Assembly: GCA_027257055.1 (NCBI GenBank)
Contig: JAPVLO010000133.1
Location: 2,790,001-2,854,000 of the forward strand
DNA: 64,000 bases
Direction of reading: 5' to 3'
DNA from: Cephalopachus bancanus
Taxonomy: Eukaryota > Chordata > Mammalia > Primates > Tarsiidae
Under the pieces are notes generated by a model. It did not search any database. It was not told where the DNA came from and saw only the letters and a list, made by a program, of their open reading frames with translations. The first letter of the stretch is position 1. Each line of letters opens with the position of its first letter. The translations under genes were made by a program, and so were the position numbers. This document shows, piece by piece, positions 1-12,191 of this stretch.

Positions 1-241
1 GGGGACTATCTGAGCCCACGAGTTCAAGAAGAGTCTAAGCAACTTGGCAAGACCTCGTCTCTTCAATAAATCAAAAAGTTAGCTGGGCATGGTAGCACAC
101 ACCTGTAGTTCCAGCTACTTGGAAGGCGGAGGCAGAAGGATTGTCTGAGCCCAGCCGTTCGACACTGGGGTGGCTGTGAGCATGCTACTGTGCTCCACCC
201 TGGACAACAGAGTGAGACTTTAACTCAAAATAATAATAATA
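1..241 (+). mobile_element. Alu SINE, 5' part cut by window edge
   Basis: Most of an Alu in sense orientation: end of the left arm, linker 'ataaatcaaaaag', right arm starting 'agctgggcatggtag', then 'gagactttaactcaaa' and an (aat)n tail. It keeps 'caacttggcaagacc', so it is an intermediate member of the lineage seen across the window. The true start lies upstream of base 1. Confidence 0.93.
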
Positions 242-1414
242 ATGCTTTTTTTGATGACAGATGAATATTGTTGTTATAAATATGTGATGATGTAGGGACC
301 AGAAAAGATTTTAAGTGACCATTTTAATGTTAATTGATTGTATAATGCACAAATCAATGACAAGGATAGAAAAACAATTTATTTTTTAAACATCTGGATG
401 TGGCAACATCGAATCTACCTGTGTTTTCAAAATCTCAAAATCAATTCATAACCAGCAATTAGCATACAACAAAGTTCCCTTGGTGCTTTGTGCTGCAAAG
501 CACAATTCATATAACCTTATATGAATTATTGGCACTGTGGTTACAATGTTTTCAAGTCATGAACCAACTAAAACTCAAGAAAGAATTTCTTTCTTAAGTA
601 CTGACCACTGTCAGTAAATGGAAATGTGTTCACTAATGAAATGCTCATAGAGCACTTAATATAAATGAGACACTATGGAAGTACTGAGGATAAAAAGATG
701 AATAAAACATAACAGTGGGAATGCACAACTTAGGCACTGAGAGAATGCATAAACATATAAGCTTCGGGGCTAATTTTATTCAAAATTTACATGGAAAATC
801 TACATGGACGTACCCTATTAGAAATACTGTATTTCCAAAGTCATTAAATACTGGTCTAGAGTGAAATTAACTTTGAACTACTGCACTTCACTGGATGTGT
901 TTTCTCCTTCAAAAAAACAGTACTGCTTTCTTAGCATTCCCACTGGCAACTTTGGGACTAATAAAGTTTCAATTTCTGAAGTTTACGACTGTGGAGATTT
1001 CCTTGATGTGTCCTGCTGCTGTGCTAATGGTTATAAAAGATCCCTGAATCTTATAGGCCGCCATCCACTTCCCTGTCAGCTGCCATGACCTTGTCTCTGA
1101 TTTGATGCTGGTTCCTACTCTCGCCAGACTCCACTCTGACTCCACCGACTTCAGAGGAGTGGGTCAGGGATCCTCCACCACTCGCCCCTATTCTCGTTTT
1201 CAAGACAAGTGCTCACACCCTCCTTCTGTAAGGAAATGTCCTGCAAATCACTGCTCAAAAACAGACAAGAGCTACTAAAAATAACCTAAGCAAGAAAGTT
1301 TCAAAATATCCTACAAAAGATCAAATCCAACTGCCCCAACAAGGCTCATCTACAATGATGCCTCTCGCTGCTGAATTCATAACTCATGTAGCTTGTAACA
1401 TACCTTATGGCATT
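242..1414. other. Unique non-coding sequence
   Basis: No repeat or gene recognised. The segment around 1090-1230 is richer in C and T than its surroundings. A 75-codon open frame at 861-1088 (+) has no recognisable protein features and is taken as chance. Confidence 0.6.
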
Positions 1415-1428
1415 GATGGTGCTGGTTT

Positions 1429-1727
1429 GTTTTTTTTGTTTGTTTGTTTGTTTAGTTGGAGTCTCACTCGATCACCCAGACTGGAGTGCAGTGGCCGCTC
1501 CCGGCCACCGCAGCCTTGACCTGCTGGGCTCCGGCGATCCTTCCGCCTCAGCCTTCTGAGTAGCCGGAATTACAGGCATGCGCTACCACACCCGACTGAT
1601 TTTTTGATTTATTGTAGAGATGAGGTCTTGCTGCCCAGGCGGGTCTACGAACCCGCAGGCTCAGGCAATCCACTCACCTCAGCCTCCCAAAGGCGCAGGA
1701 TTACAGGCTGAGCCACCGAGCCCGGCT
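1429..1727 (-). mobile_element. Alu SINE, derived lineage, antisense
   Basis: Full-length Alu, T-rich end first, with 'gttggagtctcactc' and ending 'gagcccggct'. The direct repeat 'gatggtgctggttt' lies at 1415-1428 and 1728-1741, a clear target-site duplication showing the whole insertion is present. On the minus strand its B-box region reads 'gcgggttcgtagacccgc', one base longer than in sister copies. Confidence 0.97.
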
Positions 1728-1741
1728 GATGGTGCTGGTTT

Positions 1742-2079
1742 TTGATCTTTTCATTCAGAATTGCAAACTACATATTTGTATGCTTTTATGAGCAAAGCAT
1801 GTCAGGTAGACTCTATAAGATTAGAAAATGAACGAAACACTATTCCTGTCCTTATGTAGCTGGCTATATGTCTTATAGCAGACAGAACAACATCATGTAC
1901 ATAGTGTAATAAACACTCACAGAGTCAAAGACCCACCAACTGTGCACACTCAAATCTTACTCTGCCATACATCATTAGGATGAGGGCCAAAATAAAAACC
2001 ATTGCTGAAGAATTATAAATTCATGGGCAATATGGAGAGCAATGAAGACTTTAATGGGAAAGTGAGTAAGACAAACTTC
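1742..2079. other. Unique non-coding sequence
   Basis: AT-rich sequence with no recognisable gene, repeat or RNA. Confidence 0.5.
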
Positions 2080-2270
2080 AGTTCAAACACTGGCTCTACA
2101 GTTTACAATTTATCTGATTTTAGTAAAGTTACTAATATCTTTCAGTCTATTTCCTCTTCTCTGTAATTGAGGATAATAACACCTTACTGAAAGAGTAATA
2201 AAAGTAAAATGAGATAAATAAATTTACTCAGTGTCTAGCACATATCAAGTGTTTAATGTTAAAAGTTTTT
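2080..2270 (+). mobile_element. MIR SINE relic
   Basis: Decayed MIR. It shows the pattern 'ttcaaacactggctctac', then 'tctgtaattgaggataataa', then 'gtgtctagcacatatcaag' in the order of the MIR consensus. Old and heavily diverged. Confidence 0.75.
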
Positions 2271-2420
2271 ATTGATTATTCATTTGTTCTACAAATATTA
2301 CTAAGAACTTACTTTGTGTTTTTGTGATGTAAAAGCAAATAATACTTAGGTACTCATTATCAATTACTCTTATTATTTATATAGGAGTGAGCTAGAAGAT
2401 CATCTTTGCTACATTTCCTT

Positions 2421-2472
2421 CACACACACATACACACACACACGTGTGTGTGTGTGTGTGTGTGTGTGTATA
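2421..2472. repeat. (CA)n(TG)n palindromic microsatellite
   Basis: A run of CA dinucleotides turns into TG dinucleotides at 'cacgtg' (2441-2446), so the tract is self-complementary around 2443/2444. It could extrude a hairpin or adopt Z-DNA. One t interrupts the CA part. Confidence 0.95.
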
Positions 2473-2842
2473 CATATATCTGTCTCTTACAAGCAACCAA
2501 GACATAAATCTAAGCTGAAGCCTATAATATACATCATTTAGATGAAGAGCTTTTATTCAGTAACCTTTTTTTCCTACATTTAATTTGTTCTTGAAAATTG
2601 TTGGCTACCAGAGATACAATATTAAATGCCTTCCTAGTCCTATATAATTTAATGTAGCCAGGAACAAAGACAGGTGAACAGCAAAACATTATGCTGCAAA
2701 ACAAAACTGTGTTTACAATCAAGGTATGTAAAAAAATGCTAAGGGAGAGTATTGAAATAAGTGATAAATTCTGCAAGAGATCAAGAAAAGTTCTTTAGAG
2801 GTGCTAACATCTGAAAGAACCTTTAAAAGTTTACCATATTTT
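2473..2842. other. Unique non-coding sequence
   Basis: Nothing recognised. Bases 2826-2842 form the left copy of the target duplication of the next Alu. The 80-codon antisense frame at 2534-2776 has no protein-like features. Confidence 0.5.
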
Positions 2843-3129
2843 GCTGGGCTCGGTGGCTCAACCTGTAATCCCAGCGCTTTGGGAGGCCTAGGCGAGTGGA
2901 TTGCCTGAGCCCATGGGTTTGAGACCCGCCCCGGCAACTTGGCGAGACCTCATCTCTACAATAAATAAAAAATTAGCCAGGTGTGGTAGTGCTCGCCTGT
3001 AGTTCCAGCTACTCGGTAGGCTGAGGCTGAAGGATTGCCGGAGCCCAGTAGGTCGAGGCTGCGGTGGCTGGAAGCGTGCCACTGCAGTCCAGTCTGGGCG
3101 ACGAGTGAGACTCCAACTCAAAAAAAAAA
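2843..3129 (+). mobile_element. Alu SINE, intermediate member, sense
   Basis: Full-length Alu from 'gctgggctcggtggctcaac' to 'gagactccaactc' plus a short A tail. Target duplication: 'aaagtttaccatattt' on the left and 'aaagtttgccatattt' on the right, one mismatch. It keeps 'ggcaacttggcgagacc', which the most derived copies lack. Confidence 0.96.
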
Positions 3130-3142
3130 GTTTGCCATATTT

Positions 3143-5489
3143 CCACGTGCAGAAGCTGAGGAGAATTCTAGGCAAAGAAGAAAGTTTGAACAAAGAACGC
3201 CTTATTTTGCATGGCTGCCATATAGACTCTTCTTGAATTGCCTTTGTTCTCTTCTCTGGACAGTTGGTTATTTTGGTACAAAGGTCACATTCTATGAAGA
3301 AAATCTTTTGATAATCACAGGTCAGATATGGCCATCACCTATATTTTTTTTTTCATCTACTCAGAAATTGGTCAATTTCTAGAAAAATAAAAGACACAAT
3401 GGAGAGTCTTGTCTTCATGGGAAGCTGACTTTTTCTGACTAAGCAATAAACAACCTGGATAATTAGGGTTTCTCCATATATGCATCTTTACCTTTCATTT
3501 CCCCTGAATTATTAGATCCACCCCACCCACATCAAGAATCTGTCAAAATCATCCAACTAATGATTCCCAAATCCCTTCTTTCTTCTATTCCTACCCTGAA
3601 GTCCCAAATTCCCAGCTCAGAAAGAATGAAACTACCCTGGATGTCAGTGGCAGTTCCTTGGAGCAGACAGAGGGGTCCTACCTAGAACACCTTTCCCCAA
3701 ACACAAAGTACGTAGCTATGCAAAAAACTGGCTCGTGTGGAAATGAGAAGATTGGGGGAACAAGATGACTATCACTGTGGCTGTTGCCACATGCCCCATG
3801 GAAGGTTTTCTAGAACATACAGTCAAATCCTTGCATCAATAGCTGGGGATGGGCTATTGTCAAAGGAACAAGCCTTCCCCTTGTTCCTGAATCCTTCATT
3901 GTGACTCTATATGATAAGGAATTTGTATTATATGATCCTTCAACAGAATGTGGTTTTAGCCATGCAGATTCAGAATAGGAATAACATAGTCATATTCACT
4001 TTGTGGCCTTGTTAAAATCAGATTTTTTTCAGAACAGTTGAGCTAATAAGTGCTTGTCTCTTGCTTCTTTGTCTCTAATTCCAGATTTTTTTTTAAAAAC
4101 CCTCCTGAATGTCAATTTAAAACATAAATTCTAGCTCTATAATCTGTCCTCACAAAATCTGTAGTCAGTGACTTACTTGAAAGGATTTAATAGAGTTTGT
4201 TTTCATCAGAAGACAAAAAAGTTTGAAAACTAATTCTGAATTTTCTTAGGAGAAATGGCAGAAGAAATTCAGACTATCCAAAAAAAACCTGAAGCACTTT
4301 CCAAAATTTAAAGACAAGGGCAGTCTTCAATTTCTGGTGTCCTGCTGGCAGTTCATCCTCTGAAAACAGATTTATATATCAGGATGAAAAAGCAAAGCTA
4401 CAATGAAAACCCAATTAATTCTCTATCTCTGAACTTCCACACATTGAATCAAAACAAGGTTAACTGCGATGTCAATAGTGTAACTTTTAATCTACATTTT
4501 TCTAATGATAAGAGTTTGCCCTATCTATGCTAAAGTATATAAAGGAAGAAATATTCAGAAATAAATGAGAACAATAAAATAAATGAGGTCCAACGGTACA
4601 TGATATTTCTGATAAAATGAAAACTCCTCTGCAAAGTTCTTCTACCAACTTATTGACCAATTTAACAACTAACTGAATTCTCTAAGGAGGTAGATGGGCT
4701 GTCCTGCATTTGAGAGAGCAAACATTCTCCAAGATTTAGAGAAGAGATATTGAAATTATGTATACAGACTGGATTGTTGGTATATCCTATCCTTCTTCAA
4801 AAATCCTGCCATTCCAATGATTGAGAAAGACAGTAAAACATCTTTCTGGAAAACCAGAAGTCAGAAGATTGCACAGATATGTGTATACAAAGGATTTAAA
4901 GTCACTTGTGCCAGAGTTTTAAGAACTATTTTATAGTAATGCAATGCCTTCTTGTACAGATTTGACAAGTGCTATAGAAATCATCCAGTCAAGCTCTGTT
5001 TCATGGTTGAGGACATAGAGCACTGCCACACAGGACAACACTGGAGTACAGAGAAGTTGTTAATATTCCACCAGCAAAACAACTACTAAAATGTACATAG
5101 CCTGTAAGGTTCAGATAAAATTACACAGTAACTAATATATACTGTATGAAGTATATGTAGTTAAGAGCATATACTTTTAATGAGTGACATTAAAAGATGA
5201 CTCTAAAGTAAACAAGTACTAATAATTTAAGCTCTGCTTTTAGAGTTCTACAAGAACACTCATTTTTTCCTGTGCCATGAAAGTCTACTTCTGACTGAAG
5301 CAGAGAAAACTAATGGTTACTCACAGTTAATGGAGAGAAGGGACGGTGGGGGGCACACTAAGGTATGTTTTCCTTGAGTAGCATACAAAGCATCATCTGT
5401 GAACCACAAGCTAAATAATCTAAATGATAAAGAAAGTACTTCAAAGAAAGAGATTAACTAGAAGCTATTTTTCAGACATATACTCCATC
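3143..5489. other. Unique non-coding sequence
   Basis: About 2.3 kb with no repeat I can name and no gene. A 115-codon frame at 3035-3382 (+) begins inside the Alu and runs out of it, so it is not evidence of a gene. The part near 3600-3900 is somewhat less AT-rich. Confidence 0.5.
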
Positions 5490-5592
5490 TGATTAGAAAC
5501 CTACCCATCTTGTTTACTGCTAAACCCCAGTGCTTAGAACAGAAGCTGACGCAAGGTAGGTACAGAAAGATTGAGTTTAATAAATGAATGTT
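5490..5592 (+). mobile_element. L2 LINE 3'-end relic
   Basis: Short match to the end of L2: 'cagtgcttagaacag', then 'gtaggtacagaaag', then 'taataaatgaatg', in the consensus order. Old and partial. Confidence 0.55.
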
Positions 5593-5639
5593 CTTAGAAA
5601 CCTCCTGAATTTCTAATAATTGAGAACTTGTTGATTAAA

Positions 5640-5975
5640 ATCTGGTACATCGATTAATGGCATTCAAGCAAATATAAAATATAAGTTTAAATGGTATATT
5701 TATCAATATGGAAAGAACCATGATATAGTTTGTTCTATGTTGAATGAATTTTTAAAAAGATTATAAAGTCGGAGGTCAAGTATCATTTCACTCATTTCTG
5801 TATATAAAGCAGATAAAGTAACGACTATGTTCACATATAAATATACACATTTCAAGGAGCTTATAGCAAAATGTAGCATTGGTATTTCTGGACAGCCGGA
5901 TTACAGGTGATTTTTTAAAACTTTATCTCATGTTATATTCTATAATAATAAATTCTTGTGTTTGCTTGTTTTGTT
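5640..5975 (+). mobile_element. L1 (L1M type) 3'-end relic
   Basis: Starts 'tctggtacatcgattaatgg', passes 'ttctgtatataaagc', and ends near 'gattacaggtgatttttt' followed by a T-rich segment. This is the order of the 3' terminal part of old mammalian L1 elements. Truncated and diverged. Confidence 0.65.
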
Positions 5976-8156
5976 TTGTTTGCCTAATATATGCTTACAT
6001 GGAATGCTGTTTTGGTCATGTAAAGGTTGAGACTAAAGCTAAGAGCTCCAGAAAGGGAAAGCATCCTTTATAGATTAGTGAAAGATTAAAAAGGGCAGGA
6101 GAAATTAAAAATGCTTCTAGAATTTACCCAAAAAAGCAGAAAATAGGCTGTGCATGGAAAAATTAATGGCTCTATACAGTTCTGTGTGCCAGAAAAGTAA
6201 TACAAAAATGTCAAAGTAGAAGAAAGTCTCTTAAAGATTATCATGCATGGTCTCAATAATTCATAGATAACTAAAAAGAGAACTAGCTAAATATTGTAAT
6301 CATGACTTATCCATTACATGCATCTTCAAAAATATGTATTAAAAAATATTTTTAGTATGCTGATAATAATCACAGAGTTGATGACACTTTGACTTGGAGC
6401 AGCTTCAAAATGTTTTCCTTCAAGTATAACATGTAATAGAGGCAAAATGTGAGCTTGCAGTGATGAACCAAAGTTAAATGTTCTAAAGTCAAACAAAAGG
6501 CTCACAGGTACAGGAGGATTTTAGCTGGCCACTGAAAATGAAATTGTCTCAAGTGAAACCCCATCTTTTGGAACTATCTTCAGTGACATACTTCCAACAT
6601 TTTATCCATGCAATTTAATTATGTTCACTTTCTTCACAATTGAACTCAATCAGTACAATAAGCATCTGATTGAGGCTAAATATTTACTTCTGGGATCTGT
6701 CTTAATGATTTCCACCTTTGTCTCAACTTAAATGCCATTCCCCTTTTTCCAATCATTTCATATATACTAATGAATAACAATGGGATGTCACCCAAACGCA
6801 CTGATGGTTGAGAGGGCCATTGCCATGTGGCAACTAAAGAGGTCTATTACATGACCAAAGAGGCATATACTTGTCATTGTACAGTGCATAAAAATGCAGG
6901 TATTTTGAAAATTAAGAATAAAAAGGGGAGAACTGCAAGAACCCCAATATAGTCATACTCTTCTTCAAGTTGGGTCAGGCAGACATTAGTAGAAGGCAAA
7001 ACTGAAACATAAAGTCTAACTGACTTGCATCAGTGACCAAGATAATAGTAAATCATTGACTTCCCACCTTCCAGGTTAGGCTCATTCAAAGACTGTCTTT
7101 AGATCACAAGACACCCTCCTAAACTTTATAAAAATCACATATACTAGAGGCAACTTTAATTGAACTATAAAGTATTTGTTCTTTCAATATAGATGAAAAT
7201 CACATACTAAATCCTAAGCAATACTGAAATCTTTTTTTTTATTTTTCATATCTTCAACAAATAATTTCATTAAAAGAAGAAAACTAAATGCAGACTTGAA
7301 AGTTTCTAATTAATTTTAATCTCAAATCTTGCTGATAAACCTTAAGAGAAAAGGACACTGAACCAAACTTTACCTAAATCATTCAAAGACTATTTCTTTC
7401 TTCTCTAAATCAAAAGAATTTAAAATTAAAATTGTTCACTGCATCCCTTTTTTATAGCTGTCCAGAAATACCAACAACAAAGTTCCTGAGTGATGAAGAT
7501 AGACCTCCAGGTAGATGGGTTTCACCACTGTCCAGTTCACTGACTACACTTTACAGCTTCTTAGTCCCTCCATAATTTAAGTCCTGTTTACCTCTATGGA
7601 GAAGAGCATAGAAAACATGGAGAGTAAAATAGCACTGGGGCTTCTGTTTCTGGAAAGGCAGTAGATTAAATATCACCTGAATATATTCACTACCAAACAC
7701 CACATAAAGCTAATATTGATTCTGCGAAGAAAAAGAAAAAAATACTCAAAAGAGAATAATAAAGTAGGAGCCAAGTAGAAAAAATTTAAACCTATGGCTA
7801 CAACAAGGGCATCTACTGACCCAATACATCCATTTCTCTTCCAGCAGACAACAAGGACAAGAAACAAGGCCTAAGGCCACTTGCAATAGATGTGAAACCT
7901 GGGCACACACAGCTAGGAAAAACTCTTCAAAGAGATACACAAGCAGTAAAAAAGAAAAAAAATTCCAAATTCACCCTGCAAAGGAAGATGGTAAGAAAAC
8001 ATTTTTCCCTAGTTTTGGTTCTGGACATGTGTGAGTGTGTGTGGGGGAGGGGGTGAAGTAGACAGTTGGATGTACATTCTAAAGTAAATGGGAAAAATAA
8101 AATAATACGCATTGAATACCAAAATAGGGAAAAAATTAAATTTTAAAAGAGATACA
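5976..8156. other. Unique or unrecognised AT-rich sequence
   Basis: No gene seen. It holds the right arm (7457-7474) of an 18-bp inverted repeat with 5879-5896, and a short GT/G-rich run at 8030-8055. Several 60-65-codon frames at 7673-8112 (-) overlap each other and look like chance frames. Confidence 0.45.
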
Positions 8157-8450
8157 CCAGGTGTGGTAGCTCATGCCTGAAATCCTAGCACTTTGGGAGG
8201 CCAAGGGAGGATAGATTACTTAAGCCCAGGAGTTCAAGACCAGCCTAGGCAACACAGTGAGACCTTGTCTCTACAAAAAAATTTAAAAATTAACTGAGCA
8301 TGGTGGTATATGCCTGTAGTCCCAACTACTTGGGAGACTGAGGTAGAAAGATCACCTGGGCCCAGGAGGTTGAGGTTCAGTGAACTGTGATCATGTTACT
8401 GCACTCTAGCTTGGGCAAGAGTGTAATTCTGACTCAAAAAGAAAAAAAAA
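8157..8450 (+). mobile_element. AluJ-like SINE
   Basis: Classic dimeric Alu with 'gcctgaaatcctagcacttt', 'gagttcaagaccagcctagg', an A-rich linker, and 'gcctgtagtcccaactactt'. It lacks the special right arm of the other ten copies and looks like the oldest Alu type here. It sits next to L1 sequence and ends in an A-rich tail with G interruptions. Confidence 0.93.
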
Positions 8451-10416
8451 GAGAGATTTAAAAAATCACACAAGAAACAGAAAATACAAAATAAAATAGC
8501 AAAAATAAATTATAATATGCTGACATTCACAATGAATGTAAATGGACTAAATTCTCCAGTTAAAAGACAAAGAAAGGCAGACTGAATTTTTTTTTAATCC
8601 AGTTTTGGTTTGATTTAAAGAGCTGTATATAAAGGTGGAAAGAAAAAGAGCAAAATATATGGACTAGATGATTAAGTATTATAAAAAGGAAAAAAGATAT
8701 AGATACACACATCAGAAAAAAAAGATTGTTAAGGCAAGGAAAAGCTTTATTGTGGTAAAAACAGTCACCTAATAATAATGACATTTCAGTCTAAGACAAG
8801 AATGTGTTATTAGAAGCTTATATGTAGTTAACAATATAACTTAAATTATAGATAAAGCAAAAAATAATAGAACTACACGAAATCAACAAACTCACTTACA
8901 AAATTGGCTTTCTAAGATCAGTAACTGATAAATTATACAAGCAAAAACATGAATTTGGCTCAGTTTCCAGTACAACTAAAATACTCAATCTAATGAACAT
9001 AAACAGAGATCTGCTCCAAACAATAAGAAAACAAACATCCTTCTAAACACACATGAGGAATTTATGTAAATTTTAAATAAGAATGAAAGAAGTTTGTATA
9101 ATTTTGATTAAAAAACACCAATTACAAGAGAATAACTCCATCGTCCTATATATTTGGAAGTTTTAAGCAGTTGGAGGTAATTAATGGGCCACAAATAATT
9201 AAGTAAAATAGTCAAATAATGTGAAAAGGAAATGTAACTGACTCAAGAAGAAAAAGAGACCTGAAAACTGAGGGAAATGGATTAAGTGTTAAAAATCTTC
9301 ACAGGTGATAAAACACCAGGCCTAAAGAAAATTTTTACTAAGGTTGAAAAAACACATAATTCCAATATTATACAAATATAACTGGAGACGAAGAATAGAG
9401 AATACTCATCAAATCTTTTAGAGATATAAAAACTATGCAAAAGTATTTTGAAAAAATGAAATGGCAAACCAACATACTCATGAATATAAACACTAAAACT
9501 CAAATAAAATGTGGACAGACTAAATCCAATAATCATATATAAAATCATGGCCAAAGTAGGCTTATTCCAAAATGAAGATTGATTTACCAATAAAAAAGTT
9601 ATTAGTGCATTTCATAATATTAACACATTTAATAAGAAAAATTATATTATCACTTTAATAGACATATTTTAAAAATCAATTAGCACTCCTGTTAGTTAAA
9701 AAAAAATTCAAAAACTGAGAATAGATGAGAACTTGATAAAACATAACCACAACTATTACAGCAAAGCTTATGTTAATATTTCTCTTAAAAGCAAGAAAAA
9801 AATGCTTTCTTTTAGCATTCTATTCTAAATTCTACTAGAGGTGGTAGCCAGGAAAACAACATGAGAAAATGAAATGAAGTGGATCAAGATTAAAAAGTAA
9901 AAAGATATAATATTGTCATTATCCTCAAATTATAAACAGAAAAGGCCTGAAATAATACACAGACAAACCATGAGAATTAGTAATAGCAAGATTGCCAGAT
10001 GTGAGATAAATGTACAAAATTCACCATTCAAAGAGTTTTAAAATAATTTTCTAATATATTAATTTACCATAAGAAAGGTAATTACTTATTATTCTCATTA
10101 ATGAATATAAGAGAATAATGCATGATATTCATAAAAATGTAAAATCTTTGCTAAAATACATTTAGAAAGACCTATACATAGACCACTTATGTATCTATTT
10201 CTGACTTGTACCCCAAGTCTTAAAAAGAAAGAAAAAAATAAAGAAGTTGATCACATTAATGGATAGGATGATAATATTTACAAGATGTTACTTTTAATGA
10301 GTGAATTAACTTTAATTATTGATCTATTTTAGTTACTTTTTAGATTTAATTAATCAGAATTATAACACCTACAAGGTTTTCAAAGGACTTGACAAGATGA
10401 TACTAAAATATATATA
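8451..10416 (+). mobile_element. L1 relic, start of ORF2 through reverse transcriptase region
   Basis: Highly decayed L1. Landmarks: 'aatgtaaatggactaaattc' near 8535; then the RT-domain region near 9590-9870 ('aatattaacacatttaataag', 'ggtggtagccaggaaaac') in the order of L1 ORF2. Many indels and stops leave no usable frame. It resumes after the mariner at 10969. Confidence 0.75.
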
Positions 10417-10968
10417 TAAGGGGGAAGCTCCAAAAAAAACAGAATATCTATTGAAGAGTAGACCCCTCGGAGCACAGGCTTCCTCTGCTAGGTAAATGTT
10501 CTTGGAACCCATCACTGATGCTAGTATTGTTGTGAGAGGCTACATTGTAGAAGAAATGTCCCAAGTTGTGGCAAACAAGTGACTGGTTCTTCCACCATGA
10601 CAATATACCTGCCCACACTGCACTGGATGTTCAGTGTTTTTGACCAAAAATGGCATGCTGCTATGCATCATCCTCCCTATTCACCTATTCTCACCCTGAG
10701 CGAGTTTTTTTGTTTGCCCAGATGAAAAAAAGTCCTCAAAGGGAAATGTTTTGCCAATGTGGAAGAGGTGAAACAAAAAACAGCAGAGGCACTAAAAGCC
10801 ATCAAAATTCACAAGTTCAAAAACTGTTATGAGCAGTGGAAAAGCATATCAATAGGTGTATTGCATCAAACGTAGAGTAGTTTGAAGGTGACTGAAATTT
10901 AAACATATAAGAATAAATAAACAATGTTTTATAAATAAATTCTGGAGTTTTGGGGGAGTTCTCTCTTA
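10417..10968 (+). mobile_element. mariner-type DNA transposon, internally deleted
   Basis: A ~550-bp Tc1/mariner element inserted in L1. Ends are imperfect inverted repeats: 'taagggggaagctcc' on the left and 'gggggagttctctctta' on the right, with TA at both edges as expected for this superfamily. It contains the C-terminal third of a transposase. A second copy of the same family lies at 54951-55552 on the other strand. Full-length mariners are about 1.3 kb, so more than half is missing. Resembles mammalian Hsmar2-type elements (inference). Confidence 0.85.
10666..10875 (+). pseudogene. mariner transposase C-terminal relic
   Basis: Read in one frame this stretch gives HHPPYSPI, then SEFFCLP, a stop at 10723-10725, then VLKGKCFANVEE and NCYEQWK, ending at a stop at 10873-10875. 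The block corresponds to the C-terminal catalytic region of mariner transposases, where YSPDL carries the last aspartate of the D,D34D triad. Here that aspartate is isoleucine, and there is an in-frame stop, so the protein would be dead even if full length. No start codon or N-terminal domain is present. Confidence 0.8.
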
Positions 10969-12110
10969 TAAGACAGATAAGTTGTACTTTATACATCAAT
11001 ACTCGTAAAAATATAATTAGCACACATAGGATTAGCAATAAAAGATGAGGGAGACAAATGAAACAATGAATTGGACCTACAAATCTATGTAAACTTGATG
11101 TCTAACAGGTGGAACCACTTATCAGTGGAGAAATAATGGTGCTGGGAGTTCCATATGGAATAAGCACACACAATTGTGTAACTAACCCATAAATTCCTCA
11201 AAAACTCAATGCCATGTGAATCACACAATCAAATACGAAAATCAAAACTTTAAAATTGTTAAATATAGAAGAATAACTTAAACACTAAGATAGAAAAATA
11301 TGTCTATGAAAAGATGCTAAAAGCATAAACCATGACGAAAAAGATTAACGATGTTAAAAGAATTAAAAGTCAGAGATAATATATTTGTAGTAAATGTGAT
11401 GTTCATTATACGTCATCAAAAAATGATATTAAAACTTATAATGAACGCCTACAAGTGAGTTTAAAAGACAAAAAGCCAATAAAATATAAAAATGATTTAG
11501 AGAAGCATTTCATAGGAGGAGTTTAAATACCATAAACATATGAAATGGTGCTTAACCTCAAGAAACCGTAAATTAAAAGCAAAATGAAACACAACCCTGC
11601 ACATAACATATTTGCAGAAATTTTAAAGCTTGAAAATATTACTGAGAGTGTAGCGCTGAGAGCTTTTATATAGGACTTGGGGGAATGTTATGTAATGGGC
11701 ACAACATTTGGGGGAAAATAATTTATCTAATAGGATTAAAGGTTTGTATACATCTCATGACTCAACCTTTCTAACCCTACCTATATAAACCATAAAAATT
11801 CTCACTTGTGTGCATTGGAAGAAAAAAGAATCATAGCAATATTGCTTTTAGTTTTTAAAAAAAATCTAGAAACCACGCAGATATTTACCAACAAGAGAGT
11901 AAGCACTATTTTTATTCAGGAGAACACTCTATACCTGCAAAAATGACAAATGAATTAGAACTGCATCTATCAACAGAGATGAATCTCAAAAATAATATGT
12001 TAAGCAAAAAAGTAAGCTGTCAAAAAAGACATTCTATGTATATAAAATACAAAATTATGCAAGACTAAACAACACAGTGAATAGAGCATATGCGTGGCGT
12101 TAGAGGAGGG
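10969..12110 (+). mobile_element. L1 relic, 3' end of ORF2 and start of 3' UTR
   Basis: Continues the L1 interrupted by the mariner. Landmarks: 'acccataaattcctc' near 11190; 'acaaaaagccaataaaat' near 11468; 'gaaatggtgcttaacctc' near 11545; 'tatcaacagagatgaatctc' near 11970. These follow the order of the last third of L1 ORF2. Heavily mutated. Confidence 0.75.
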
Positions 12111-12191
12111 GTTTAAAAACTTCCTGTCAGGTATAATGTTCAATATTTAAATGATGGGTACACTAGAAAGCCAGGCTCCACCAATATGCTT
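12111..12191 (+). mobile_element. Younger L1 3'-end insertion, part before the tandem array
   Basis: The older L1 pattern breaks off near 12110 and a different L1 3' UTR begins: 'aatgatgggtacactag' followed by 'atgctttatacccatgtaac'. This is the terminal arrangement of L1PB/L1MA-type elements. It is a short 5'-truncated insertion inside the older L1. Confidence 0.6.
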
